DNA of 57,769 nt from Acidobacteria bacterium Ga0077553 (lineage in GTDB: Bacteria > Acidobacteriota > Terriglobia > Bryobacterales > Bryobacteraceae). Positions within the stretch are counted from its first letter, which is position 1; the number at the start of each line of letters is the position of its first letter. The position numbers were made by a program, and so were the translations under genes. The notes under the pieces were generated by a model that searched no databases, had not been told where the DNA came from, and saw nothing but the letters and a program-made list of their open reading frames with translations. Shown here piece by piece: positions 35,601 to 43,780 of the stretch. Where the stretch lies: assembly GCA_001464575.1 (NCBI GenBank), contig LNFE01000183.1, forward strand, positions 1-57,769, written 5' to 3'.

Positions 35601-38600
35601 TCAGAAGATCAGCTTCAGGGCGAACTGCACGTAGCGCGGATCAAACGTGTTGCCCACACGGCCGAAGTTCCCGCTGGCAAGGTTGATCTCCGGCTGCGTG
35701 AAGTTTGTCTTGTTGAACAGATTGTAGAATTCGCTGCGGAACTGAAGCCGGGCGGATTCGTTGATGACAGGGATAGCGAAGCTCTTTGCCAGAACAAGGT
35801 CCGTCTGGTAGAGCGGGAAACCGTACGCCACGTTGCGCCCGAGGTTGCCGAACGGATTCGTCACCGGCGGGATGGCCAGGTTTGCGCGGTTGAAGTAGTT
35901 GGTGAAGCTGCGCTGACCTTCGGGGGCGAGCACGCCGATCGACCCATCGATGACATTGGGGCGAAGGGCGACGTTGCCCAGGAAGTCGGGCTGGCCGTCG
36001 GAGAGAATGCCGGCGGCGTCCGGATAGCGCAGGTTGAGGGGCAGGCCGCTCTGCGAGTTGATGATGGCGCTGGTCTGCCAGCCGCCAACGATGGCGTCTA
36101 GCGCCGCCGGCAGGCTGCTGCCGAAGCGGCGGCCTTTGCCGTAGGGAATATCCAGAACGAAGCTCGTCGAGTTGTTCCAGCGCTGGTCGAAGCTGCTGGC
36201 GCCCTTATCATTGGCGACGTTGCGAATGTCCTGCGGATTGGGGCTACCACCCACGGAGCCTTCGAGCACCTGACCCACCGTGTCGATCGCCTTGCCATAG
36301 GTGAACGAATTTAGCAGCGTGATCCACTCGCCACGGTGTTCAAACTTGACCTGGAGCGAGTTGTAGTTGGAGAACGCGGAGGGGACGACCGCCGTGATGT
36401 TGTTAAATCCCTGGAACGGCCGGCGGGCGAGCAGCGTGCCGATGGTCGTGAGGCCTTGGCTGAGCTCTGCCTGCGTGATGGGGCGCGCCTGATTGAGGTC
36501 GCCCAGCACCGGCAGGTGGTCGGCGCGATTGCCAACGTATGCCACATCGAGAAGGGTGTTCTTGAAAAGCGTCCGCTGAATAGTGAAGTGCCAGTTCTGG
36601 ACGTAACCCCACGGGGTGTTGCGGTCCATATGGAGGATGACGTTCGAACCGGGGTTAACGGGGTAACCCTGCTCCCGCGTCCGGAAGCAGTTCGAGAAGG
36701 CGTTAGCGACGCAGAGGTTGCCCAGCTGGGCCGGGCTGTTCTGGGCCGAGAAACGGGTGACGAACGGAGCGTTAGTGCTGAGGTATTCGGCCGAGGCCAT
36801 GCGGTTCCAATAGTTCCAACCGAAGCCGTAGCCGCCGCGGAGAACGGTCTTCGAATCCAACTGGTAGGCCGCGCCGAGACGGGGAGCGAAGTTGTTCCAG
36901 GTTTGACGCTGCAGAGTGCGGTTTTCAATCCCGTCGCCGGTAGCGACGACCAACCGGTTCTGCGCGGGATCGAAGTTGGCGAGGCGGTTGTTGGCGTCGT
37001 AGGCAGGGGTCGTCATTTCGTAGCGGAGACCCATGTTGAGGGTAAGCTTCGAGTTGACCTTGAAGTCGTCCTGCAGGTAGAACCAGTGAGCTTGCTGGCG
37101 AACTTCGGCTTCCACCTGCGTTGCGAACTGATAAGAGCTGCGGGCGCCAAAATAGAAGTCGGCCAAAGAGTGAACCGTGTTTGCGCTAGCGCCCGCAAGG
37201 GCCCCAAGGTTCTGTCCGGGCAGGCGGGAGTAGAAGCCGCCGTAGCCGTCGATGCCGTAGAGCGGGTTAGTGTCGTCGACGACGATATCCATATACAGCA
37301 GCTCATACCCCATCTTCAGATTGTGCCGGTTGCGGATCTTCGAGAGATTCAGGCGGGAATTGAGAGTGGTGGGGAACTGGGCCTGCGGATTCGTCGACTG
37401 GCGGCCGAAGCGCGGGAAGCCTTGAATATCCTGCGGCGTGATGCCGCCCTGGATGCGGGGGCCTTCCGGCAAACCGGTAATGCCAAACAGTTCGCGCATG
37501 GAGGGGCCGCCCACCAGAGCCGGCAAGCGATCCATACCAAGCCGGGTGACGGCGAAGCGGTATTCGAGAACTTCGGTGGGGGACTTCGTCCAGGTCAGGC
37601 CAGCGATACCCTGCTGATTGAACGTGTCGAGGTTCCCGAGGTTGTTGCCGCCGGCGAAGCCCGTGATCAGACCGGGAGCTTGAATGTTCTGGCGGCGGTG
37701 GGCGTACCGGAAGAAGGACGTTAAGTTGGAAGAGATGCTGTGGTCGACCTTGATCGCGCCTTTGTCGTCGGTGAGCCGGTTCTGATCAAAGTTACCGAAG
37801 TTGGTGGCGATGCCCAGGGCTCGCTCGGCGAGAACGCGGCGGGCAAATGCGGTCATGGGGACGGCGGTGCCGGCCGGGAAAACCGTTCCGGCGGTAATCT
37901 GGCGGCCGCGGTCATCCACGAAGTTGTAAGGGGCCCGCACGTCGAGAGGAAGTACGCCAGCGCGCATGGTTTCCGTGGGGACGGAGGTCAAGGCGAACGG
38001 GGCGATGGACCAGCGGGAGCCTTCGTAGTCGGCGAAGAAGAACGTCCGGTCCTTAATGATCGGGCCTCCAACAGCCACGCCGAACTGGTTTCGCTTGTTG
38101 ATGGGCTTTTGGTTCAGGGTGGGCTTGAAGAAGCCGGTCGCATTCAGCTTTTCGTTCTGCAGGAACTCCCACAGCGCGCCGTGCAGGCTGTTCGTGCCGG
38201 ACTTCGAGGCCACGTTCATCACCGCGCCGCCTGAGCGGCCGAACTCGGCCGAGTAGGCATTCACGATCAGGCGGAACTCGGCCACCGAGTCGGGAGAAGG
38301 CTGAATGGACTGGTTTGAAAAGCCCTGATTGGTCGTGCCGTAGAAATTGTTGTCGATACCGTCAAGCAGGAAGTTGTTCCAGACCGAACGGAGACCGTTG
38401 ACATTATAAGAACCCTCGCGCCGGAAGGCGATGGAGCCCTGGTTGCCGGACTGCGACTGCCGGACACCCGGGGCGAGAAGGGCGAGGTTCGCGTAAGAGC
38501 GTCCCTGGAGAGGCAGTTCGACGACCTGGCGGGCGGCGATGACTTGGCCCTTCGACGAGCTGTCCGACTCGAGCAGGGGTGTGGTGGCTTCAACATTAAC

Positions 38601-38972
38601 CGTCTCGCTGACCGTGCCAACCCGGAGCGAGAGATCGACGCGCTGGCGGGCGTTCACGGTGAGCGATACGTTTTCGGCACTGGCGACCGCAAAACCGGTC
38701 TTTTCGGCGGTGACCTTATAAGCCCCAATGCGGACGGACGGGAAAATGTAATCGCCCGACTCGGTGGTCTCGGTAGAAAGCACTAGGCCGGTATCGTTAT
38801 TCCGCAGGGTAACTTTCGCGGCGGCAATCGCGCCGCCCTTCTCATCGCGCACCGAACCCACGACAGCGGCAGAGTCAAACTGCCCGTACAGGGAAGTAAG
38901 TAAGAGGCCACCAATTAAACCAGTTTGTAACACTGGAATGATATTCGAAAAGATGGAAAAGTTGGCTTTCAT
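35601..38972 (-). CDS. Oar-like TonB-dependent-receptor-type outer-membrane protein (second of three)
   Basis: The 1123-residue protein starts at 38972 after a strong AAGGAG Shine-Dalgarno (7-nt spacing). A signal peptide (about 1-30) is followed by a carboxypeptidase-regulatory-like domain (GGAIAAAKVTLRNNDTG, ESGDYIFPSVRIGAYKVTAE), a plug with NNFLLDGIDNNFYG and SGTNSLHGALWEFLQN, then a barrel with KTVLRGGYGFGWNYW, ending in LKLIF. The KTVLRGGYG region is nearly identical at DNA level to that of the first receptor (near 23306-23340 and 36826-36860), although the proteins differ elsewhere. Its ligand is unknown. Monocistronic by context. Confidence 0.9.
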   Translation of the reverse strand: MKANFSIFSNIIPVLQTGLIGGLLLTSLYGQFDSAAVVGSVRDEKGGAIAAAKVTLRNNDTGLVLSTETTESGDYIFPSVRIGAYKVTAEKTGFAVASAENVSLTVNARQRVDLSLRVGTVSETVNVEATTPLLESDSSSKGQVIAARQVVELPLQGRSYANLALLAPGVRQSQSGNQGSIAFRREGSYNVNGLRSVWNNFLLDGIDNNFYGTTNQGFSNQSIQPSPDSVAEFRLIVNAYSAEFGRSGGAVMNVASKSGTNSLHGALWEFLQNEKLNATGFFKPTLNQKPINKRNQFGVAVGGPIIKDRTFFFADYEGSRWSIAPFALTSVPTETMRAGVLPLDVRAPYNFVDDRGRQITAGTVFPAGTAVPMTAFARRVLAERALGIATNFGNFDQNRLTDDKGAIKVDHSISSNLTSFFRYAHRRQNIQAPGLITGFAGGNNLGNLDTFNQQGIAGLTWTKSPTEVLEYRFAVTRLGMDRLPALVGGPSMRELFGITGLPEGPRIQGGITPQDIQGFPRFGRQSTNPQAQFPTTLNSRLNLSKIRNRHNLKMGYELLYMDIVVDDTNPLYGIDGYGGFYSRLPGQNLGALAGASANTVHSLADFYFGARSSYQFATQVEAEVRQQAHWFYLQDDFKVNSKLTLNMGLRYEMTTPAYDANNRLANFDPAQNRLVVATGDGIENRTLQRQTWNNFAPRLGAAYQLDSKTVLRGGYGFGWNYWNRMASAEYLSTNAPFVTRFSAQNSPAQLGNLCVANAFSNCFRTREQGYPVNPGSNVILHMDRNTPWGYVQNWHFTIQRTLFKNTLLDVAYVGNRADHLPVLGDLNQARPITQAELSQGLTTIGTLLARRPFQGFNNITAVVPSAFSNYNSLQVKFEHRGEWITLLNSFTYGKAIDTVGQVLEGSVGGSPNPQDIRNVANDKGASSFDQRWNNSTSFVLDIPYGKGRRFGSSLPAALDAIVGGWQTSAIINSQSGLPLNLRYPDAAGILSDGQPDFLGNVALRPNVIDGSIGVLAPEGQRSFTNYFNRANLAIPPVTNPFGNLGRNVAYGFPLYQTDLVLAKSFAIPVINESARLQFRSEFYNLFNKTNFTQPEINLASGNFGRVGNTFDPRYVQFALKLIF

Positions 38973-39037
38973 TTAGGTCTCCTTCGCAAGATGACAGAAA
39001 GACCTCAACGGAACGTTAAGTTTGGGTGAATATTGAA

Positions 39038-39802
39038 TTACTCCCGGACTGCGGTGAGGATCAGCCCCGAGTCTTCCACAACGAGGGTGGCGCGTTTTGC
39101 GGCGAACGAGAAGCGGATTCGTACGGCGGGGGCGCCTACGGGATGGAAGATCCGGCTGCCGAGAGAAATCAGGTTGCATGCCGTGGCGCCAAGCCGGAGA
39201 AAGCGAAGTTGGCCATTGCGCTGGGCGATCTCGATCCGTTCGGTGGCGCCCGGGCCGAACGTGTAGACGCCGGGAAGCGCCTCGAGGTCATCCGGGGAAA
39301 GCACCTGGCGCGGAGGAGAATCGGCGTCACCAAGCGATTCGAGGTATTGATAGACGGCTTCGGCAGCCTTGCCGCCTGCTTTGGCATGGGCCAGGAGACT
39401 GATGCTGTGCGGCCCCGTGATCTTTTGCGCACCGGGCAGGGCCGTGAGGAAGGCTTTGACGACGTCCAACTGGCCGAGCATGGCCGCCGAGAACAGAGTA
39501 GGGCGGGCGCCGTTAGCGAGAAGAAACTCCGCAATCTGCCGGTTGCCGACGTGAGATGCGGCGCCAAGGGCATCCTCCCAGTCGCCAAAGCCCCAGTCCA
39601 CCGCGGCCGTCACGAGAGAGGGCCGGGCGGCGACAAGCGCCTGCACCTTTTCGAAATTGGCGTGGGAGGCGCCCACCATTTCGCGGGCCAGGGCGAGCGG
39701 CTGGACCGGGTAGGAGGACGGTATCGGCTCCGCCAAGGCGGCAGCAGGCGCTAAGGGAAGGGCGAGAGTCCAGAGGTGACGACGGGTGAATCGACTAGGC
39801 AT
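39038..39802 (-). CDS. exported ankyrin-repeat-like protein
   Basis: The 254-residue protein has a leader with RFTRRHLWTLALPLAPAAALA, possibly Tat-type. It is followed by ankyrin-like helices (FEKVQALVAARPSLVTAAVD, ASHVGNRQIAEFLLANGARP, AAMLGQLDVVKAFLTALP). The C-terminal ~90 residues are strand-rich (LPGVYTFGPGATERIEIAQR, LRFLRLGATACNLISLGSRI), like a small beta-barrel or lipocalin-like module. No enzyme motif is visible. It lies between the second receptor and a wHTH regulator, all on minus, with gaps of 65 and 69 bp. Confidence 0.75.
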   Translation of the reverse strand: MPSRFTRRHLWTLALPLAPAAALAEPIPSSYPVQPLALAREMVGASHANFEKVQALVAARPSLVTAAVDWGFGDWEDALGAASHVGNRQIAEFLLANGARPTLFSAAMLGQLDVVKAFLTALPGAQKITGPHSISLLAHAKAGGKAAEAVYQYLESLGDADSPPRQVLSPDDLEALPGVYTFGPGATERIEIAQRNGQLRFLRLGATACNLISLGSRIFHPVGAPAVRIRFSFAAKRATLVVEDSGLILTAVRE

Positions 39803-39871
39803 GCATCAGCATGGGCACCCCGCACCGGACCGGGCAAGCCAGAAAGATGTTAGCTTGCAAGCCTCGCTGAA

Positions 39872-40705
39872 TCAACGAGTTGCCGACTGCGATGAGTTGA
39901 GGCTAGGGAGGATATCGGCGATGATTCGTTCAGCGACCTGCGTTTCGCTGGCGCCGGGAGCGAGTTCGCGGCGGCTAACCTTCAGATGCTTCCTCGAGGG
40001 CATGGCGATCAAGTGGGCGAGAACCCGAAATCCCGCTCCTTCCTTTTGAAGTTGGCCGAGGATGATGTAGGGGGTGTGCAGGGTGTTGGCGATCTCGTCA
40101 ATGTCCTGAAACTTGCGCGCGCGGCGCAGCAGGGCGGCATTGCCGATGATGGCGAAACGGCCGGCAGTTTGCTCGGTGAGGCCGGCGACGAGCGAGTCGG
40201 TGAGGGTGCCGGCAAACCGATCGAACTCGGGGCGGCCGGTTTCATTTTCGAAGTGGGCGATGGCCACTTTCACCGCAGCGGGCTGCGGTTTCCAGATCGC
40301 GGCCATGCCGAGAGCCACGACGGCGGCGGCAGCGGCCACGGCGAGAGGGAGAAACGACCGTTGGGGAGGCGGAGGGGCTTGGACGGCCGGTTCCGGGAGG
40401 GGTGCAATGAACTGATATCCCCGCTTGGGGATCGTCCGGATGAATGCGGGCGACTCGGCGGAGTCGTTCAGGGCAGTGCGGACCTGAGCAACGGCGAAGT
40501 TCAAGCCGCGGTCGAAATCCACGTTGGTGCCATCGGGCCATAGTGCGGCGCGAAGGGATTCGCGAGTGACCAGTTCCCCGCGTGCGGCAATCAGCAGGGC
40601 GAGGAGTTTCGCGGGTTGGGCCTGGAGCCGGACGGGGCGGCCTTCGCGGAACAGTTCGCCAGTGTCGGAGTTGAATTCGAAAAGGCCGAAGCGGGCGATA
40701 GGCAT
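39872..40705 (-). CDS. CadC-like wHTH transcriptional regulator with transmembrane helix
   Basis: The 277-residue protein starts at 40705. The N-terminal ~100 residues form an OmpR/PhoB-type winged helix (FGLFEFNSDTGELFREGRPV, QPAKLLALLIAARGELVTRE, wing FIRTIPKRGYQFIAPL). After a Pro-rich linker, one membrane helix lies at about 117-135 (PLAVAAAAAVVALGMAAIW). The rest (about 145-270) is predicted periplasmic and resembles the TolB-N/FlgO-like domain of such regulators (VAIAHFENETGRPEFDRFAG, TPYIILGQLQ). It would bind DNA from the membrane in response to a periplasmic signal. It is divergent from the AraC-type gene at 40797 (91-bp spacer) and may regulate that promoter or its own. Confidence 0.85.
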   Translation of the reverse strand: MPIARFGLFEFNSDTGELFREGRPVRLQAQPAKLLALLIAARGELVTRESLRAALWPDGTNVDFDRGLNFAVAQVRTALNDSAESPAFIRTIPKRGYQFIAPLPEPAVQAPPPPQRSFLPLAVAAAAAVVALGMAAIWKPQPAAVKVAIAHFENETGRPEFDRFAGTLTDSLVAGLTEQTAGRFAIIGNAALLRRARKFQDIDEIANTLHTPYIILGQLQKEGAGFRVLAHLIAMPSRKHLKVSRRELAPGASETQVAERIIADILPSLNSSQSATR

Positions 40706-40796
40706 ACCGGAACCTACCTTACTTTGCCATATTGAAAGCGGAGGCAGCGCACAACCGGTCAAGCAGGACGAAAGATTCGCGGCGATGCTGGGGAAT

Positions 40797-41621
40797 ATGG
40801 ACAAACTGGACTGGCGGGAAAGCATTCTGCAAACGCTCGAGCACATCGAGCGGAACTTGAGCGAGCCACTTGACGGGCCGTCGTTGGCGGCGGTAGCCGG
40901 CTTTTCGCCGCACCATTTTCATCGGGTATTTCGCGGGATCGTTGGGGAAAGCGTCATGGAATATACGCGGCGCCTCCGCATGGAACAAGCGGCGATGCGG
41001 CTGAAACATGGTCAGGATGGCGTGTTGGACGTTGCCCTGGGGGTGGGCTACCAGAGCCATGAGGGATTCACGCGGGCCTTCTCGGCCCATTTCGGCGTCG
41101 CGCCAACTGAGTTTCGGCGGCGGGAACAAACCATAGCGCCGGGGAGAGAGTGTTGGATCCAAACGCATGCTCCGCTGCGGTGCGTGTCGGTAGGGCACGT
41201 CGGGCCCTACGCGGAGTGCGGCATAGCTTGGGGGCGGCTTTACGGATGGGCCGCGAGAGACGGCCTCGTCGTTCGCCCCGAGCAGCCACCAATCGGGCTG
41301 TGTTTCGACGACCCCGAAATCACGGACCCCGCGCGCTGCCGGTACGAGGCCTGCCTCCCGCTGACGACGGAAGCCTGCCCAGGGACCCTGCCGGATGGAT
41401 TTCGCGTGCGGGAAGTTCCGGGCGGCGCCTATGCGCAAACGGTATACTTGGGGCCCTATGAGGGCATCGGCGAGGCGTACGCCGCCCTGCTCGGCCAATG
41501 GCTTTCGCGGCGCAGCGTGGCGTTGCCGGACGAGCCGACCGTAGAGGTCTACCTCAACTCTCCCCTCAACACCCCGGCGGATGAGCTCCGCACCGAGATC
41601 CGGATTCGCGTGGAGGAGTGA
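40797..41621 (+). CDS. AraC-family regulator with GyrI-like effector domain
   Basis: The 274-residue protein starts at the ATG at 40797, with GGGGA just upstream (an ATG 12 bp earlier is also possible). Residues about 8-105 hold the double HTH (LAAVAGFSPHHFHRVFRGIV and VLDVALGVGYQSHEGFTRAF). Residues about 115-270 form a GyrI/Rob-type small-molecule-binding domain (LRCVSVGHVGPYAECGIAW, YVNS-like EVYLNSPLNTPADELRTEI). Rob-like proteins sense hydrophobic or toxic compounds and induce efflux or repair genes. It sits 3 bp upstream of an MGMT-like gene, a plausible target within the same operon. Confidence 0.9.
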   Translation: MDKLDWRESILQTLEHIERNLSEPLDGPSLAAVAGFSPHHFHRVFRGIVGESVMEYTRRLRMEQAAMRLKHGQDGVLDVALGVGYQSHEGFTRAFSAHFGVAPTEFRRREQTIAPGRECWIQTHAPLRCVSVGHVGPYAECGIAWGRLYGWAARDGLVVRPEQPPIGLCFDDPEITDPARCRYEACLPLTTEACPGTLPDGFRVREVPGGAYAQTVYLGPYEGIGEAYAALLGQWLSRRSVALPDEPTVEVYLNSPLNTPADELRTEIRIRVEE

Positions 41622-41624
41622 ACC

Positions 41625-42101
41625 ATGGCAACGAGAACAGCGAAGTCAGCGGTGCGGAAGCGGGATACCGCCCGGGCTCCAGAGGTGAAGCATTTGGCCA
41701 CGCCCCTCAGCGCCCAGTTTCCCGCCGGAGCCATGTTGATCGCTTCCCCACTGGCAGTGGCCGAGGCGGTGGAGCAGATTCCGGAAGGCCGGGTGATGAC
41801 GGTGCGGGCGCTGCGAGAGCAGTTGGCGGATCGCTTCGGCGCCGACTACACCTGCCCGCTGACCACCGGCATCTTCCTGCGCATTGCGGCCGAAGCGGTG
41901 CTCGAGGAGGGAGATGAGGGCCGCCAGACACCGTATTGGCGAGTGGTGCGGGACGACGGCAAGCTGCTCGACAAGTTGCCCGGCGGAGCGGCGGCCCAGG
42001 CTAAGCGCCTGCTCGCCGAGGGCGTCGAATGCCGCGCGATTTCGGCCAAGTCGTGGCGGGTCCCAAGCCTGGACGCCTTCGCCTGGAAACCCTTCGCTTA
42101 A
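41625..42101 (+). CDS. MGMT/ATL-like DNA-binding protein
   Basis: The 158-residue protein has a basic N-terminal tail (MATRTAKSAVRKRDTARAP). Its core resembles the O6-alkylguanine-DNA alkyltransferase fold: IPEGRVMTVRALREQLADRF for the winged-helix entry, PYWRVVRDDGKLLDKLPGG for the RVV motif region, and LLAEGV near the end. The active-site PCHRV cysteine is absent; the position reads TPYWRVV, as in alkyltransferase-like proteins that flag lesions without removing them. The variant TCPLTTGIFLRIAAEA is unusual, so this may be a distinct branch. Its start lies 3 bp after the AraC-GyrI stop, so cotranscription is near certain. Its stop overlaps the convergent gene by 4 bp (TTAA). Confidence 0.7.
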   Translation: MATRTAKSAVRKRDTARAPEVKHLATPLSAQFPAGAMLIASPLAVAEAVEQIPEGRVMTVRALREQLADRFGADYTCPLTTGIFLRIAAEAVLEEGDEGRQTPYWRVVRDDGKLLDKLPGGAAAQAKRLLAEGVECRAISAKSWRVPSLDAFAWKPFA

Positions 42102-43780
42102 TACCGAATGGTGACCGACTCACAACGGGTCAGGCCGGGGGCGTCGAGCGAGAAGAGGGCAACGTTGCTCTGGAACTGGGCCGGTAGAATCTGCCGCTCC
42201 CGGGTTTCTATGCCGGCAGCGTTTCGATAGCGATAGCTGACCGTCACCGGGGCGCGGAGCTTGGCGGAATCCCGAAGTTCAAGCCGCATTTCATTGCGCC
42301 CGGCGAAAAGCTGGGGCAGCGCCATAATGGCGTTTTCGAAACCAAGCTTCAGGCGGAAAGCAGAGAGGCCCGCGACCCGGCCCTGCCGATCTTGCTTCAC
42401 CGTGAGCCGAACCTGGAACCGGTAGACTCCGTGAATACCGGCTTCGCCGAGGGCGGTCTGCACCCGGCCACCCTGCTGCGGCAGAACCTGCCACGCGGAC
42501 CACTCGTCAGGATCGGCCTGGGACTTAGCCTTGGCATTGAGGGTGCGAATCTCCAGCGTCGTATCGCCCTCCCGCCCAACAAGCGAGGCCTCAAGGTCGC
42601 CATCGACCAGGACATACGGGCTGTAAAAATCGAGTATGGCGACGCCGCCCTTGGAGCCCGATGCGGGCCGCAGGTACGGCGCTTGCCCGGCGCGGACCAA
42701 CGTCGCGCCCGGCAGCAGCACATCCTCAAGCGAAGAGTCCGCCAAAGAAGGCGCGTACTCCATCTCTCCCCACGCCTGCCCAATGGTCCGGCTGCCAGCG
42801 AGCTCGGCGGGATAGCCTTCCCCGGCGGGGACTTTTTCCAGGTACGGCTTGGCCCTCTGATAGTTCGGATCGGTGTTCGGCCAGTTGGCATCGTGGCTGG
42901 TTTCCGAGACGCGATAGAAGCGCCCGGAGGGAAGAAACGGCAGCTCCTTCCGCGCGCGTTCCGAAGTGGGGCGATAGAACTTGCGGGCGTCGTTGTTCCA
43001 ATACCGGGTGATCGTGGTGCCGCGCGGGAGCCGGAAGCTCATGTCATGAAAGCGGGTACCCATCTGATATTGCGAATCCCCGAAAACATGCTCTTTGGGT
43101 GCCCCGGCCTTTTCCCAAGCGCTCTGATTCTTGAAATAGCCCGTTTCCACTTCGAGCGCCCGCGCCCATTCGTTGCGTCCAATTTCGAAGAAGGGCCGGC
43201 TGCGGTGGCGATACTGTTTGTTGCGGTGGATGGCCGCATCGTCGCCAACCTCGTTCCAATCGAGAATGCGGGCGTCCGGAGCGTCCCGGTCGATGAGATA
43301 GTAGCCGTACCGGGGATCGAAGGCCCCGTGGCCGCCATCCATGCGCAGACGGTACATGGTGTGATAGCCGCCTTCTTTGTGCTGCACGATGACGCGCTCG
43401 GCGGCAGCGGGGTCCCGCTTGTATTCGCTCCAGGCAGCGTCCGCGATGCGGCTACAGGTATCGCAATAGCCCCAGCCGTAGACGAAGAGGTTCTTGTGCG
43501 CGTCGAGAACGAAGCGCTCCTGGCCAGCGCGGCCCTCGAAGGCTTGGATCATCCCGCCTTCCGCCATGCGGCAAAACAGGCGCAGCCACGTGAAGAAAGA
43601 CTTGCCCTGCGCGGTCTCTGAAGCGTTGGCCACGCCGTCAATGCGCAAGACATCAGCCGTCCAGGTGGTGAGGTCCGATGTCCGTGGCCATTGGGTGTTG
43701 CTGACCAACGCGCCCGAAGGCGCCGGCGTTTGCGCAGCGAGGGGGAGCGCCAACAGAGCGAGGAGGACGAAGAGTTTCAC
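42098..43780 (-). CDS. exported protein with transglutaminase-like segment
   Basis: The 560-residue protein has a signal peptide (MKLFVLLALLALPLAAQ). Residues about 95-170 (YGWGYCDTCSRIADAAWSEY, then GYHTMYRLRMDGG and GAFDPRYGYYLIDRD) fit the Cys-His-Asp order of the transglutaminase-like fold, with candidates C106 or C109, H140 and D155. This is inferred from motif order. Members act as peptidases, amidases or crosslinkers. The C-terminal half is beta-rich (TTLEIRTLNAKAKSQADPDE, GVYRFQVRLTVKQDRQG) and may bind carbohydrate. It is coupled to the esterase gene by an ATGA overlap (43777-43780) and probably acts with it in the periplasm or outside. Confidence 0.65.
   Translation of the reverse strand: MKLFVLLALLALPLAAQTPAPSGALVSNTQWPRTSDLTTWTADVLRIDGVANASETAQGKSFFTWLRLFCRMAEGGMIQAFEGRAGQERFVLDAHKNLFVYGWGYCDTCSRIADAAWSEYKRDPAAAERVIVQHKEGGYHTMYRLRMDGGHGAFDPRYGYYLIDRDAPDARILDWNEVGDDAAIHRNKQYRHRSRPFFEIGRNEWARALEVETGYFKNQSAWEKAGAPKEHVFGDSQYQMGTRFHDMSFRLPRGTTITRYWNNDARKFYRPTSERARKELPFLPSGRFYRVSETSHDANWPNTDPNYQRAKPYLEKVPAGEGYPAELAGSRTIGQAWGEMEYAPSLADSSLEDVLLPGATLVRAGQAPYLRPASGSKGGVAILDFYSPYVLVDGDLEASLVGREGDTTLEIRTLNAKAKSQADPDEWSAWQVLPQQGGRVQTALGEAGIHGVYRFQVRLTVKQDRQGRVAGLSAFRLKLGFENAIMALPQLFAGRNEMRLELRDSAKLRAPVTVSYRYRNAAGIETRERQILPAQFQSNVALFSLDAPGLTRCESVTIRY

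Noticed and set aside
36336..37724. 462-codon plus-strand open frame
   Set aside because: Antisense shadow of the second receptor.
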